64,000 nucleotides of DNA, from assembly GCA_028282785.1 (NCBI GenBank), contig JANQHE010000069.1, forward strand, positions 1 through 64,000. Reading direction: 5' to 3'. Every line of letters starts with the position of its first letter. Position 1 is the first letter of the stretch. The translations under genes and the position numbers were made by a program. Positions 33,421-42,908 of the stretch are shown here, in pieces. Source of the stretch: Bacteroidales bacterium. GTDB taxonomy: Bacteria > Bacteroidota > Bacteroidia > Bacteroidales > UBA12077. Below the pieces are notes generated by a model that was given only the letters and a program-made list of their open reading frames with translations, was not told the DNA's origin and did not search any database.

Positions 33421-34761
33421 CTAAATAACATCAGTACCTTTTTTGATTAACCAAAGCTTTCCAACATTTTCATAAAATTTCTCCAAAGGAAGTTTTGTTT
33501 TAAGCACACTATTGAAAAAATTGTATTTAGAAAGATCGAAATCTATAATTTCATCTTTTATTTCTTCATAAAAAGGAGTTCCGGGCATTGGTGTAAGAAT
33601 TGTATAACCCGCATATGTTACACGGTGAGTACCGGTATATTCTGCCAAAGCATCAAAATCAGATTCATCATAATCATTTGGAATTACATAATTTCCGCGC
33701 AACATAATATCATTTTGGTGAAAAATCTCAATTGCTTTATGAATCAGTTTAGCTTCAGCACTTTTATTATATTTCTTTAATTCTTCTTCGCGGAATGATT
33801 CAAAGCCACAAATAACTACTTTTAATCCATTTTTAGCAAGTTTTTCAATTAGTTTAGGATTATTAACAGCCGTATCTGTTCTGATATCCATAATGTAAGT
33901 TTTCTTAATACCCTCTTGTTCAATTCGGTCAAATAAGTGATCGATCAGGCTTTCATCCACAATAGTATTAGCATCGGCAAACCTGACAATTTTATAATCG
34001 ATTTCTTTTAATTCCGTAATGATACTTTCCACATCGCGTTGAAGATATTTTCCCTGGTGCTGGCACCAAATAGAACAAAAAGTACATTTATAAGGACATC
34101 CTAATGATGTAAATAAATAAGTAGACGGGTAAGGGGCATTTCCAACAAAATAACTATTGCGCCAAGGCTCTATCAATTTTCGATCCGGCATTAAAAAATC
34201 TTCCCTGGCTGAGTTGAAGTTATATGCCCTGGGTTTAGTTTTTTGTAACTCTCCGTTTTTATTTATAATGATTCCAGGAATATTTTCAAAATTTATGTTT
34301 TTTTCTTTAGCTTGTACAACTTCTCTAAATATATGGGCTGATTGTCCCGGTAGTACTAAATCGACAGAGGGATCTGTAAAGTCATGTGGCGACAGACTTG
34401 TATGTAAACCCCCTGCAACTGTTAAAATTTCAGGATTAAAAGATTTAACGGTCTTAAAAATTTCAATGGCATAATAAAATTCCGAAGCAATGGTTGTTGT
34501 TCCAACGATATCCGGTTTATGTTCGTTTAGCAAATTTAAAATCAGTTGATCAAGAGGAGGAGTTGTATCCGGGTATAGATCATACTCACCTTTGGTTTCG
34601 AAAAAAATGACATCATAATCTTTGATGGCCGCAGCAACCGTCATTAATCCCAAGGGAGGTCCAATCAATTTTTTATGAATAAACTTTTTCGCTTCCGCTG
34701 GCGCAGATTCCAATATCATATTGTGTGGTGATCGGGGAGTATTTATTAAAAGTATTTTCAT
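33421..34761 (-). CDS. B12-binding radical SAM protein (third in window)
   Basis: 446 residues. The N-terminal cobalamin-binding domain contains GPPLGLMTVAAAI and VAGGLHTSLSPHDF, and the radical SAM motif CPYKCTFC has cysteines at 222, 226 and 229. The C-terminal part includes GNYVIPNDYDES, common in the BchE-like and methylating members. It stands alone, outside the polyene cluster and after the superoxide-reductase-like operon. The substrate is unknown; hopanoid- or lipid-type modification is one possibility. Confidence 0.85.
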   Translation of the reverse strand: MKILLINTPRSPHNMILESAPAEAKKFIHKKLIGPPLGLMTVAAAIKDYDVIFFETKGEYDLYPDTTPPLDQLILNLLNEHKPDIVGTTTIASEFYYAIEIFKTVKSFNPEILTVAGGLHTSLSPHDFTDPSVDLVLPGQSAHIFREVVQAKEKNINFENIPGIIINKNGELQKTKPRAYNFNSAREDFLMPDRKLIEPWRNSYFVGNAPYPSTYLFTSLGCPYKCTFCSIWCQHQGKYLQRDVESIITELKEIDYKIVRFADANTIVDESLIDHLFDRIEQEGIKKTYIMDIRTDTAVNNPKLIEKLAKNGLKVVICGFESFREEELKKYNKSAEAKLIHKAIEIFHQNDIMLRGNYVIPNDYDESDFDALAEYTGTHRVTYAGYTILTPMPGTPFYEEIKDEIIDFDLSKYNFFNSVLKTKLPLEKFYENVGKLWLIKKGTDVI

Positions 34762-34809
34762 GATCTATAATTGGATGCCTGCGAAGATAACAAAACAATC
34801 TCTTTTTTG

Positions 34810-37164
34810 TTAAAATTGAATTCTGTAATTGGCCATTGGGTATAATGCCATTTCGTAATTATGATATATTTCACCCGTCAATGGATCAATGCGATGTTCA
34901 TAAACACTGGTATAATTTGTTCTGTACTGCAGATCCATTGAAATTTCAACATTATATTTTGGTTTATTGCGCTTGATTCCTAACCGTAAATTAATTCTGA
35001 AGTAGTCATCCTGACGAATTTCATATGCATTATCCCAATCCAGAACTTCTTGTCTTTGTGCAATTGTTTCTTGCACATTATATGGAACATATGGCCTTCC
35101 TCCTGCATAAGTGGTTCTTAATCCTATAATAAATGCATTATATTTCCTTAAAGGGATTTCATATCCACCTAAAACATTGATGGCGAAATTACCATTGAAT
35201 GCAGTATTTCTTTTAATGCCATCTGTACTTTTGTACATTGATTCATAAAGTGATGAGGTAATCAAGAAGTAGAAATTCTTATAAAGAAACCTTTCCAACG
35301 TAAGCTCAATTCCGTAATTTTCTCCGGTACCTTCATTTGCTAAATAATCTTCTCTTTCTATGAAATATTCTGCACCGTAGTTTAAAACGGAATATTGAGG
35401 TTGATTTTTACTTACCGGAACATCAAATAAATATTGGTAATATGTTTCTAACTTTAATCTCAGATTATCACTAAAAGAATGATCATAACCCATAACGAAT
35501 TGATGACTTTTCGTGAAATCAAGATCTTTATTTGTATAAATGTACGATCCATCAGACATTCGCGTTTGAGTAAAATAGATCACCCTCAGCTGAGTTTGAC
35601 TGTGTAACCCATAACCCATTTTAAATGAGTTTCGTGGGTTTATGGTCCAGTTAAAACCTAATCTTGGTTCTATTGCAAAAGAATTATTCAAATCAAGAAA
35701 CTGAAAATGAATGCCAGAGTACAGGTCAATGTAATTAGTGAATTTGTGCTTAAATTGTGCATAAGCCTGGTATAAATTAAATTGCTCGTTTTTAACATCC
35801 GTATTAACAATGAACATTCCATTATTGATACTACTATCGGCAAAATTTATAAAATACCTGTCGAACTTAACACCAAAATTAAGAGTGTTTTTATTATTTA
35901 TTTTAGTGTTTAAGTGAGATGTAAAACTTGCTTTTACCTCCGAAGATTCTTCACCGGCCCAATTCCCAATTAAAGTAGGATCATTATAAAATGTATCAAT
36001 CTGTGTGGTAACGTCAGATCCATAAACGGATAAAGCATTTTGTAATCTTGTTTTTGTTCCGAAAAAATGAACATACGAAAGTGAAAGAGAACCAATGTTT
36101 GATCCATTACTTAAATCTTCTCCCCAGTTTTCAAAAGACCAATCCTCCTGATCATCGTTTGAATCGAACATTTCAATATAACTTGTTCCTCCCATTCCAA
36201 TAAAACTCAAGCGGCCTTTTTTCATTGGAAAATTCAACTTAAAAGTTAAATCCTGGTATTTGGTTGTTTCAACTTCAGCACCTAAAAGATCAATGATATC
36301 CACCAATGAGTATCTGTAAGTAATTATATAAGAGGAGTTTGATTTTTTTGAAATAGGTCCTTCAGTTCCAAATTCCAAACCATTATAACCAAATTCCATC
36401 CAATGTTCTCGCTTTTCATTATTACCGTTTCGCATTTTTAAATCGAAAACACCAGCCAGTGCATTTCCATATTCAGCAGGAAATGCTCCGGTCATGAAAT
36501 CTGAATTAGTCAATAAATTATTATTAAGAATTGTAATTGGCCCGCCTGTTGTTCCGGAAGCTGCAAAGTGATTCGGGTTAGGAATTTCAACACCATCTAA
36601 CCTCCACAATAAGCCTGTAGAAGAGTTTCCTCTAATAATGATATCATTTCTATTGTCACGAACAGACATTACACCCGCATAATTTGCAGCCATTCTTGCC
36701 GGATCACCGTAACTTCCCGGATACCTGTTAGTTTCGTCAATTGTAAAAGAGCGGGCACTGATCGTAGCCATTTTATTCATTGGCTTGTCTTTCCGTACCG
36801 TAGCTTTTATAACTACTTCATCGATCTCTGTAACCGATTCTTCCAATTCAATTTTTATAATTTTTTCTTTAGCCGAACTAATTATAAGGTTGTCTATGAT
36901 TTGAGTTTTGTAACCAATATAACTAGCCTGAATGGTTTGCGTTCCAACACTGACATTTTCAAAACGGAAATAACCATTTTCATCACTAATGGTACCTTGT
37001 TGAGGATCTGTTTCAGTTAATACAATATTCACACCAGAAATAGGTATTTGAGTTTCCTGATCAACAACGACACCTCGTAGTGTTTGATTCATAATTTCCT
37101 GTGTATAGCCAGAGAATGTATGAACAAGAAAAAAAGAAATAAATAAAAATATCTTTTGTCTCAT
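34810..37164 (-). CDS. TonB-dependent receptor with carboxypeptidase-like regulatory domain
   Basis: 784 residues with a signal peptide to about residue 22. An Ig-like CarboxypepD_reg domain follows (VVVDQETQIPISGVNIVL to about 115), then a plug with RGNSSTGLLWRLDGVEIP, then a beta barrel rich in alternating aromatic strands. It imports an unidentified ligand across the outer membrane with TonB-ExbBD energy. No SusD-like partner is adjacent, which argues against glycan import; siderophore or other small-molecule uptake fits better, but this is inference. Confidence 0.9.
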   Translation of the reverse strand: MRQKIFLFISFFLVHTFSGYTQEIMNQTLRGVVVDQETQIPISGVNIVLTETDPQQGTISDENGYFRFENVSVGTQTIQASYIGYKTQIIDNLIISSAKEKIIKIELEESVTEIDEVVIKATVRKDKPMNKMATISARSFTIDETNRYPGSYGDPARMAANYAGVMSVRDNRNDIIIRGNSSTGLLWRLDGVEIPNPNHFAASGTTGGPITILNNNLLTNSDFMTGAFPAEYGNALAGVFDLKMRNGNNEKREHWMEFGYNGLEFGTEGPISKKSNSSYIITYRYSLVDIIDLLGAEVETTKYQDLTFKLNFPMKKGRLSFIGMGGTSYIEMFDSNDDQEDWSFENWGEDLSNGSNIGSLSLSYVHFFGTKTRLQNALSVYGSDVTTQIDTFYNDPTLIGNWAGEESSEVKASFTSHLNTKINNKNTLNFGVKFDRYFINFADSSINNGMFIVNTDVKNEQFNLYQAYAQFKHKFTNYIDLYSGIHFQFLDLNNSFAIEPRLGFNWTINPRNSFKMGYGLHSQTQLRVIYFTQTRMSDGSYIYTNKDLDFTKSHQFVMGYDHSFSDNLRLKLETYYQYLFDVPVSKNQPQYSVLNYGAEYFIEREDYLANEGTGENYGIELTLERFLYKNFYFLITSSLYESMYKSTDGIKRNTAFNGNFAINVLGGYEIPLRKYNAFIIGLRTTYAGGRPYVPYNVQETIAQRQEVLDWDNAYEIRQDDYFRINLRLGIKRNKPKYNVEISMDLQYRTNYTSVYEHRIDPLTGEIYHNYEMALYPMANYRIQF

Positions 37165-37209
37165 TAATTTATAGTCCGGTTTCTTAAGAGAATAACAAAG
37201 ATAGCAGAT

Positions 37210-37779
37210 TTATTTATTCTTTTTAATTGAGAACCCTGCCTGTTCAAGAATTTCTCCTAACTGAACATATTTTCCATGAGAATAAGCCATCAGATCCTGA
37301 TGTTGCATGTTTACCGTACCATTTGAACTATCTATGAAATCCTTAGAGACCTGAATGTTAACAACTTCGGCTAAAAACATATCGTGTGATCCAAGTTCTT
37401 TAATTTCAGTTACTTTACATTCGATGTTTATTGGAGATTCTTCAATTATTGGTGCTGAAACTATTTCACCTTTTCCGGGTGTTAGATTCATTTCCTTGAA
37501 TTTATCAAAATCTCGTCCAGACATTCTTCCACAAAAATCAGCTTCTCTTACTAAATCTTTGGTAGAATAGTTTATTACAAATTCTTTATTACGTTCAATG
37601 ATCGCATGTGAATGTCTATTTTTCCTTATAGAAACATAACACATTGGAGGGATTGAATTTATGGTTCCTGTCCAGGCAATTGTTATGATATTAAATTCAT
37701 CAGGCGTGCTTCCACAGCTAACCATTGCAGCCGGAACAGGGAAAATTAATGGAGCCGGTTTTTTACTAATTTTTTTCAT
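37210..37779 (-). CDS. Flavin reductase family protein (FMN-binding)
   Basis: 189 residues of the flavin reductase-like split-barrel family: PVPAAMVSCGS, FNIITIAWTGTINSIPP and VSIRKNRHSHAII are typical, as is the AEVVNIQVSKD strand. It may reduce FMN with NAD(P)H or act as a ferric reductase. It is 5 bp from the RNase H gene upstream, so they are co-transcribed, without an obvious functional link. Confidence 0.88.
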   Translation of the reverse strand: MKKISKKPAPLIFPVPAAMVSCGSTPDEFNIITIAWTGTINSIPPMCYVSIRKNRHSHAIIERNKEFVINYSTKDLVREADFCGRMSGRDFDKFKEMNLTPGKGEIVSAPIIEESPINIECKVTEIKELGSHDMFLAEVVNIQVSKDFIDSSNGTVNMQHQDLMAYSHGKYVQLGEILEQAGFSIKKNK

Positions 37780-37784
37780 CTATA

Positions 37785-38564
37785 TTATAAAATTTTATGT
37801 GTTGATTTAGCTTTCATATCACAAATTGTATTTTCAAAATGATCCGAATGTGATTTTACCCATTCAAATTCTAAATATTTACCTTGAGTAAGCAGGTCAA
37901 TTTCTTTCCATTCTCTGATATTTTTTGCTTTAGTTCCATTAGCTGTATAAAACTCGTTTATTTTCCATAACGGGAGCCATTCAGTAATACCTTTTATTAC
38001 GTATTGACTATCGGTAACAACTCTTACTTTTATTTCATTTATTAAATATTTTAATCCATCGATTATAGCTAAAAGTTCAACTAAATTATTGTCTTTATTT
38101 TGAGTTTTTGTTTGGTTTAATAAGTATTCTCCTTCTGCAGATTTAATTAAAATTGCATATCCTCCTTTTTTAGTTTGATGATTAAATGATCCATCCGTAA
38201 ATAATTCCGTAATGTTTGGAGTTTTTTTATCCGTCTTTTTTACAATAAATTTATCTTCCAGATTATCCAGTATGGTGATTTTAGTCAGATCATAGAAATT
38301 TGTATCAGGCAAACCGTCGTGTAAAACAAATTTCAACTTAAATCCAATGTAAAACGAATCAGGTTTTTTATTATGTAAGAGTTTTCGTAATTGAAACTCT
38401 TTTAATTTAATAAATTGAGTTAGTTCTCCATTGTCCAGATATTGAATTTCTTTTGTTTCAGGTGAGAAATTTATTCTACTTTCAGAATGTTTATCAGATA
38501 TAAGCAACGTATAAACATGGTCTGCTTCATTTGTAATTTTCATTGTTAGTTGAAAGTAGTTCAT
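37785..38564 (-). CDS. Ribonuclease H family protein with N-terminal extension
   Basis: 259 residues. The C-terminal half (from about 118) is RNase HI with the four acidic catalytic residues Asp124 in FTDGS, Glu163 in NLVELLAI, Asp185 in VTDSQYV and Asp249 in CDMKAK, plus His239 in VKSHSDH. It should cut RNA in RNA-DNA hybrids. The first 115 residues form a separate, unrecognised region that does not look like the usual hybrid-binding caulimovirus-VI domain (no FYxVxxG). Confidence 0.85.
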   Translation of the reverse strand: MNYFQLTMKITNEADHVYTLLISDKHSESRINFSPETKEIQYLDNGELTQFIKLKEFQLRKLLHNKKPDSFYIGFKLKFVLHDGLPDTNFYDLTKITILDNLEDKFIVKKTDKKTPNITELFTDGSFNHQTKKGGYAILIKSAEGEYLLNQTKTQNKDNNLVELLAIIDGLKYLINEIKVRVVTDSQYVIKGITEWLPLWKINEFYTANGTKAKNIREWKEIDLLTQGKYLEFEWVKSHSDHFENTICDMKAKSTHKIL

Positions 38565-38687
38565 GTTGGAATTATTTAAATTGTTTAAAACTACTTAATT
38601 TTTAGCTTTAAATAATTTAAGAATTAAAAAAGGTCCAAAATGACGAGGAAGGTATAAAGAAAATTAAATAGAAGAAGATTATATAAA

Positions 38688-38714
38688 ACAAAAAAACCGG
38701 CTTTAGCCAGTTTT
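38688..38714 (-). terminator. Rho-independent terminator after the STAS gene
   Basis: On the minus strand AAACtGGCT, a 2-base loop and AGCCgGTTT form a stem with one wobble pair, followed by a run of seven T. It lies 9 bp after the 3' end of the STAS-domain gene. Confidence 0.7.
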
Positions 38715-38722
38715 ATATTATA

Positions 38723-39061
38723 TTATTCAAATGACTCCACACATTTAACCACATTATCACAAATGTCAAATACATTATGCAATTGAAGTAATTTAACTAA
38801 TTCCATAACGTCTGGTGAGATATTGCAAATTTTAAATTGGCTATCGTTATTTTTTGCATTTCTTAAAATGGATAACAAAGCACCAAAACCAGAACTGTCA
38901 ACATATTCAATACCTGCCAGGTCAAGAACAAGTTTTGTATTTGCCTTTGTTAAATATTGAGCAACCTCTTCTTTTAAAGACTGAGCAATTAAGATATTTA
39001 ATTTACTAACATTGTCAAACTTCAATATCTCAATTCCGTTGTTCGATTCATGTATTAACAT
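38723..39061 (-). CDS. STAS-domain anti-sigma factor antagonist
   Basis: 112 residues with the STAS signature LDLAGIEYVDSSGFGALL; Ser56 or Ser57 is the usual phosphorylation site that switches binding to an anti-sigma kinase. It is likely part of a partner-switching signalling module, but no anti-sigma kinase or phosphatase is encoded nearby. It is 26 bp downstream of an Hpt-domain gene, so the two may be one signalling unit. Confidence 0.87.
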   Translation of the reverse strand: MLIHESNNGIEILKFDNVSKLNILIAQSLKEEVAQYLTKANTKLVLDLAGIEYVDSSGFGALLSILRNAKNNDSQFKICNISPDVMELVKLLQLHNVFDICDNVVKCVESFE

Positions 39062-39087
39062 ATATTCCGGTTTTAAAGTTAATATAT

Positions 39088-39450
39088 CTATTTATTGTTC
39101 TTTATTTCCCTTAATTCTTCCAGTACAATATTACTTTCTCTTACAAATTTAGCAATTATTTCCTGATATTCATTAATATTTTTTCCCTCTTTTGCATTTT
39201 CTTCCATTTTTTTTAGCTCATTAGCAAGGTCTTTTAGCCCTAACATCAGTATTGCAGATTTTGCCTTATGAGCTATTCTACCTAAATTGTAAAAATCTTT
39301 TTTATTATAAGAATCTGTAAGTAAATCTTGATATTCCGGGATCTGTTTAAAAAACATTTCAGATAAATCATTTATTAAATCACTATTTCCTTCACTTATT
39401 TCGTACAGGTAGGTTAAGTCGATTAATTTTTTTGATCCCATTTTAAACAA
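39088..39450 (-). CDS. Hpt (histidine phosphotransfer) domain protein
   Basis: 120 residues, all helical, with the phosphotransfer motif GRIAHKAKSAILMLG, where His61 is the predicted phospho-acceptor. It relays phosphate between hybrid kinases and response regulators. It stands without a kinase in this window and beside a STAS protein. The ATG at 39450 or the one three codons later could be the start. Confidence 0.82.
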   Translation of the reverse strand: MFKMGSKKLIDLTYLYEISEGNSDLINDLSEMFFKQIPEYQDLLTDSYNKKDFYNLGRIAHKAKSAILMLGLKDLANELKKMEENAKEGKNINEYQEIIAKFVRESNIVLEELREIKNNK

Positions 39451-39626
39451 AACGTAATTTTATGCAATAAAATAAACTTTTATGAAAATAGAAAATTAAA
39501 CGAAATAGTTTTTAGTTGGCACTATATAAATTTTTATTTTTACAATACTTTTCTTATTATTAAAACAATTTAAGTCAATTTAGAGTATAAGCTAAGTATA
39601 TCGAAAATCAATTTATATTAGTTAGA

Positions 39627-40673
39627 ATGAAGAAACTATCCATTACTTTAATTGCTGTTTTGCTAGTTTTTAGCTCTTTTTCGCAAAATTCAATTGAAAA
39701 TGAGATCAAAGAATTGCAAAAAAACGCAAAATTACTTTTTAATGAAGGCGTACGATTTGCTGAAGAAGGCAATTACACTCAAGCACATTTAAAGTTTGAT
39801 GAAGCCTTATTTATTTATCCCGAATTTGCAAACCCATATCTTGAAAGGGCTAAAATTAAACTTCTAAATCAGGAGATTGACCTGGCAATGAACGATGTGG
39901 CAAAAGCAATTGAATTAAATCAAAATTTGGGAGAAGCTTTTTATATAAGGGGATATTTGAAACTTCTGATGAAAGATCACCAGAATGCTTTAACTGATTT
40001 TACCCATTCCATACAGAAAGGATTTACCGAATCAGAGGCATATTATTATCGCGGATTAATGAATTTTGAATTGTTAGACTATAACAGTGCATTAATAGAT
40101 TTTACTCTGGCAATTGATAAAAAATATGATTTTGCATATGCATATAATGAAAGAGCAAGTGCAAAAAGAATGTTAGGCGATTATCATGGAGCTATACATG
40201 ACTATAAGCAAGCTCTTGCTTATGATTCAACAATAGTTGTGGCTTATGATAATAGAGCCAGTTGTAAAATCAAAACAGGTGATTTTCAAGGAGCTATTGA
40301 TGATTTTACAAAAGCTATTACTAAAGATCCGGAATATTATTTGGCATATAATAATCGTGGTAACGCATATTATCAAATGAGCAATTATGACGCAGCTTTA
40401 CGAGATTTTCAAAAAGCAATAGAATTGAACAAAGAATACGCACCGGCTTATAACAATTCCGGAATTACAAAAATAAAAATGGAAAATTACCTTGGAGCTG
40501 AACAGGATTTGGATAAGGCCATTGAAATAGATTCTGAGTATGGTGAAGCATATATGAACAGGGGGTACGCTAAAGAATTTTTAGGGAAATTTCCGGCAGC
40601 TTGCGCGGATTGGAAAATGGCTATGGAATTAGGTATAGAAGAAGCTGAAAAATATATAACCGAATGTGAATAA
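39627..40673 (+). CDS. Secreted tetratricopeptide repeat protein
   Basis: 348 residues with a signal peptide (TLIAVLLVFSSFSQ), followed by eight or nine TPR units with the typical pattern (YYRGLMNFELLDYNSALIDF, AYNNRGNAYYQMSNYDAALR). TPR arrays bind protein partners; here the location is periplasmic. It is followed directly by an OmpA/PD40 protein gene in the same direction, a pairing familiar from gliding and cell-envelope proteins of Bacteroidota. Confidence 0.88.
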   Translation: MKKLSITLIAVLLVFSSFSQNSIENEIKELQKNAKLLFNEGVRFAEEGNYTQAHLKFDEALFIYPEFANPYLERAKIKLLNQEIDLAMNDVAKAIELNQNLGEAFYIRGYLKLLMKDHQNALTDFTHSIQKGFTESEAYYYRGLMNFELLDYNSALIDFTLAIDKKYDFAYAYNERASAKRMLGDYHGAIHDYKQALAYDSTIVVAYDNRASCKIKTGDFQGAIDDFTKAITKDPEYYLAYNNRGNAYYQMSNYDAALRDFQKAIELNKEYAPAYNNSGITKIKMENYLGAEQDLDKAIEIDSEYGEAYMNRGYAKEFLGKFPAACADWKMAMELGIEEAEKYITECE

Positions 40674-40689
40674 TTTAAAATTAGTTGAA

Positions 40690-42768
40690 ATGAAGATCTT
40701 TAAAACAACCATATTATCGTTATCTATTTTATTGGCATTTATAACAATTTCGAGCGCACAGGAGGACATTAAAATCAAGAAATCCGATTTTCAGATTGAA
40801 ATAAAAGAAGTTGGATTTAATGATGCTTGGAAGCGCGTTAAAGAGGGTGAAAAATTATATAGTGAAGGGCTTGGAACCTTTCCTCAAGCTTTGGAACATT
40901 ACTTAAAAGCGTATAAATATAATTCTGATTGTGCAAGTCTTAATTATAAAATTGGAGTTTGTTATCTGGCAACGGATAAGTTTTATTATGCTGCGGAATA
41001 TCTTGAAAAAGCATACTTAAAAGATAATAATATAGCTCGGGATATACATTATATGTTGGCCAGAGCTTATCACTTTAACCTGGATTTTGAAAATGCAATA
41101 GAACAGTATAAGGCTTATTATAGTTCATTCTCAGTTAAAGAACTTGAAAAGTTTGATATTGGAGTGGATAATTACATTAAACAGTGTAAATATGGACAAG
41201 AGCTTGTAAATAGTCCGGTTAGGGTTATTATTAATAATTTGGGAGAAAGAGTTAATTCGGAATTTGACGACTATAATCCGGTTCTTCATCCGAAGGACGA
41301 TATCATGTATTTTACTTCCAGAAGAGAAACAGAAGGAAAGGATAAAAGATACGAAGGTGATAATAAATTTCTGGAAAATGTATTTACATCAGAGCAAGCA
41401 GGTGAATTATGGAAAAAACCTAAATTGCTGGAAAATAAATTAGATTCAAAGGGAAATGAATCTGTATTAACAATTTCATCTGATGGAACTAAAATATACT
41501 TATATAATGGTGATGAAAATGGTGGAGATATTTTAGTAAGCGAATTAAAAAATGGTAACTGGAAGTCACCCAAAGGAATTTCAGGTAAATTATTATCAAA
41601 GTACAAGGAAACAACCATTGCATTTAATAAGGATGGAAATGAGTTGTTCTTTGTTTCGAACAGATCCGGAACAATTGGCGGAATGGATATTTTCTACAGC
41701 AAGTTGGATGAAAAAGGTAAATGGACAGAACCAATGAATATGGGTGCGGCTATAAATACCATTTATGATGAAGAAGGTGTTTATTGGCATCCAACCGAAG
41801 ATAAATTATATTTCAGTTCTCAGGGCCATAACTCCATGGGAGGGTTTGATGTTTTTGTCATAGAAAGAGATGAAAATGGCATGTGGTCAAACCCCTTAAA
41901 TCTTGGTTATCCTATAAATACTCCAAATGATGATATCTTTTTTAAAATGGAAGAAAGTAATAAACAAGCTTATTACTCATCAGTTCGTGATAATGGTTTT
42001 GGGGGAAAGGATTTGTATAAAGTAATTTTCTTAGGGGAAGAAAAAGAGTTGAAACTTAAAACAGATGATATATATCTTGCATGGAACCATAAACCAATCG
42101 AAGATTTATTTTACAAAGAACCATCAGAATTTAAGGTTGATACAGCATTGTTTATGGCCGGTACAGTATCTGATTCTAAAACAGCAGAAGGAATTAATTT
42201 CGCAAAAATAGAAGTTATTGATTTGGAACAGAGTCAGGTTATTGCAACAGGTTTGACCGATACATCAGGTAACTACCAGATAAAGATTCCTAAAAAGAAA
42301 GATTATGGAGTTGAAGTAACTGCAAAAGATTATTTATTCTTTGTTGAAATTGCTGCTTTATCTCAAAAACAAGTTGTTGATAGTAAAGTAACCGCCAATT
42401 TCCAACTAGATAAGATTGACGTGGGTGCTAAGATGATTTTAAACAATATTTTCTTTGAAACCAATAAAGCAACAATTAAAGAGGAATCAACGGCAGAGCT
42501 GGAGCGTGTTGCTAAGTTGTTAAAAGAAAACCCGACCATCCGATTAGAAATTTCAGGACATACGGATAATGTTGGATCTTATCGTGCAAATCAGAAGTTA
42601 TCGGAATCGAGAGCTAAGAGTGTGGTTGATTATTTAATTGGGCAGGGTGTTGCAGCAGGTAGATTAGAATATAAAGGTTATTCATTCAACCAACCAATTG
42701 CGGATAACAATACAGAAGAGGGTAGAGCCCAGAACAGACGTGTTGAATTTAAGGTATTAAGTAAGTAA
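40690..42768 (+). CDS. OmpA family protein with TPR, PD40 and carboxypeptidase-regulatory domains
   Basis: 692 residues from ATG 40690. The GTG at 40666 would overlap the previous stop and put a charged leader before the signal peptide (LSLSILLAFITISSAQ). The order is TPR-like helices to about 160, a PD40 beta-propeller (FVSNRSGTIGGMDIFYS, YFSSQGHNSMGGFDVF), a CarboxypepD_reg-like segment near 490-560, and a C-terminal OmpA domain binding peptidoglycan (SGHTDNVGS, NRRVEFKV). It resembles the PorE-type anchors associated with type IX secretion, but that link is inference. Confidence 0.88.
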   Translation: MKIFKTTILSLSILLAFITISSAQEDIKIKKSDFQIEIKEVGFNDAWKRVKEGEKLYSEGLGTFPQALEHYLKAYKYNSDCASLNYKIGVCYLATDKFYYAAEYLEKAYLKDNNIARDIHYMLARAYHFNLDFENAIEQYKAYYSSFSVKELEKFDIGVDNYIKQCKYGQELVNSPVRVIINNLGERVNSEFDDYNPVLHPKDDIMYFTSRRETEGKDKRYEGDNKFLENVFTSEQAGELWKKPKLLENKLDSKGNESVLTISSDGTKIYLYNGDENGGDILVSELKNGNWKSPKGISGKLLSKYKETTIAFNKDGNELFFVSNRSGTIGGMDIFYSKLDEKGKWTEPMNMGAAINTIYDEEGVYWHPTEDKLYFSSQGHNSMGGFDVFVIERDENGMWSNPLNLGYPINTPNDDIFFKMEESNKQAYYSSVRDNGFGGKDLYKVIFLGEEKELKLKTDDIYLAWNHKPIEDLFYKEPSEFKVDTALFMAGTVSDSKTAEGINFAKIEVIDLEQSQVIATGLTDTSGNYQIKIPKKKDYGVEVTAKDYLFFVEIAALSQKQVVDSKVTANFQLDKIDVGAKMILNNIFFETNKATIKEESTAELERVAKLLKENPTIRLEISGHTDNVGSYRANQKLSESRAKSVVDYLIGQGVAAGRLEYKGYSFNQPIADNNTEEGRAQNRRVEFKVLSK

Positions 42769-42791
42769 CAGATATGAATAATTAAGGAGAA

Positions 42792-42818
42792 GGATGGTCT
42801 TGTGATCATCCTTTTTTT
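42792..42818 (+). terminator. Rho-independent terminator after the OmpA gene
   Basis: GGATGGTC, a TTGT loop and GATCATCC form an 8-bp stem with one G-T pair, followed by seven T. It is 24 bp after the stop. Confidence 0.8.
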
Positions 42819-42866
42819 GTCTCTTTCGATATAACTTAAAACATTATAATTATGACTAATTTTTTT

Positions 42867-42874
42867 TAGCTTTG
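42867..42874 (+). promoter_or_regulatory. Candidate -7 box TAGCTTTG for gcvT
   Basis: It matches the Bacteroidota -7 consensus TAnnTTTG and lies 35 bases before the ATG, after a terminator. A TTA 20 bases upstream is a poor -33 box. Confidence 0.45.
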
Positions 42875-42908
42875 TACCACGATAAAATAATCTCAAAATA
42901 AAATTAAG

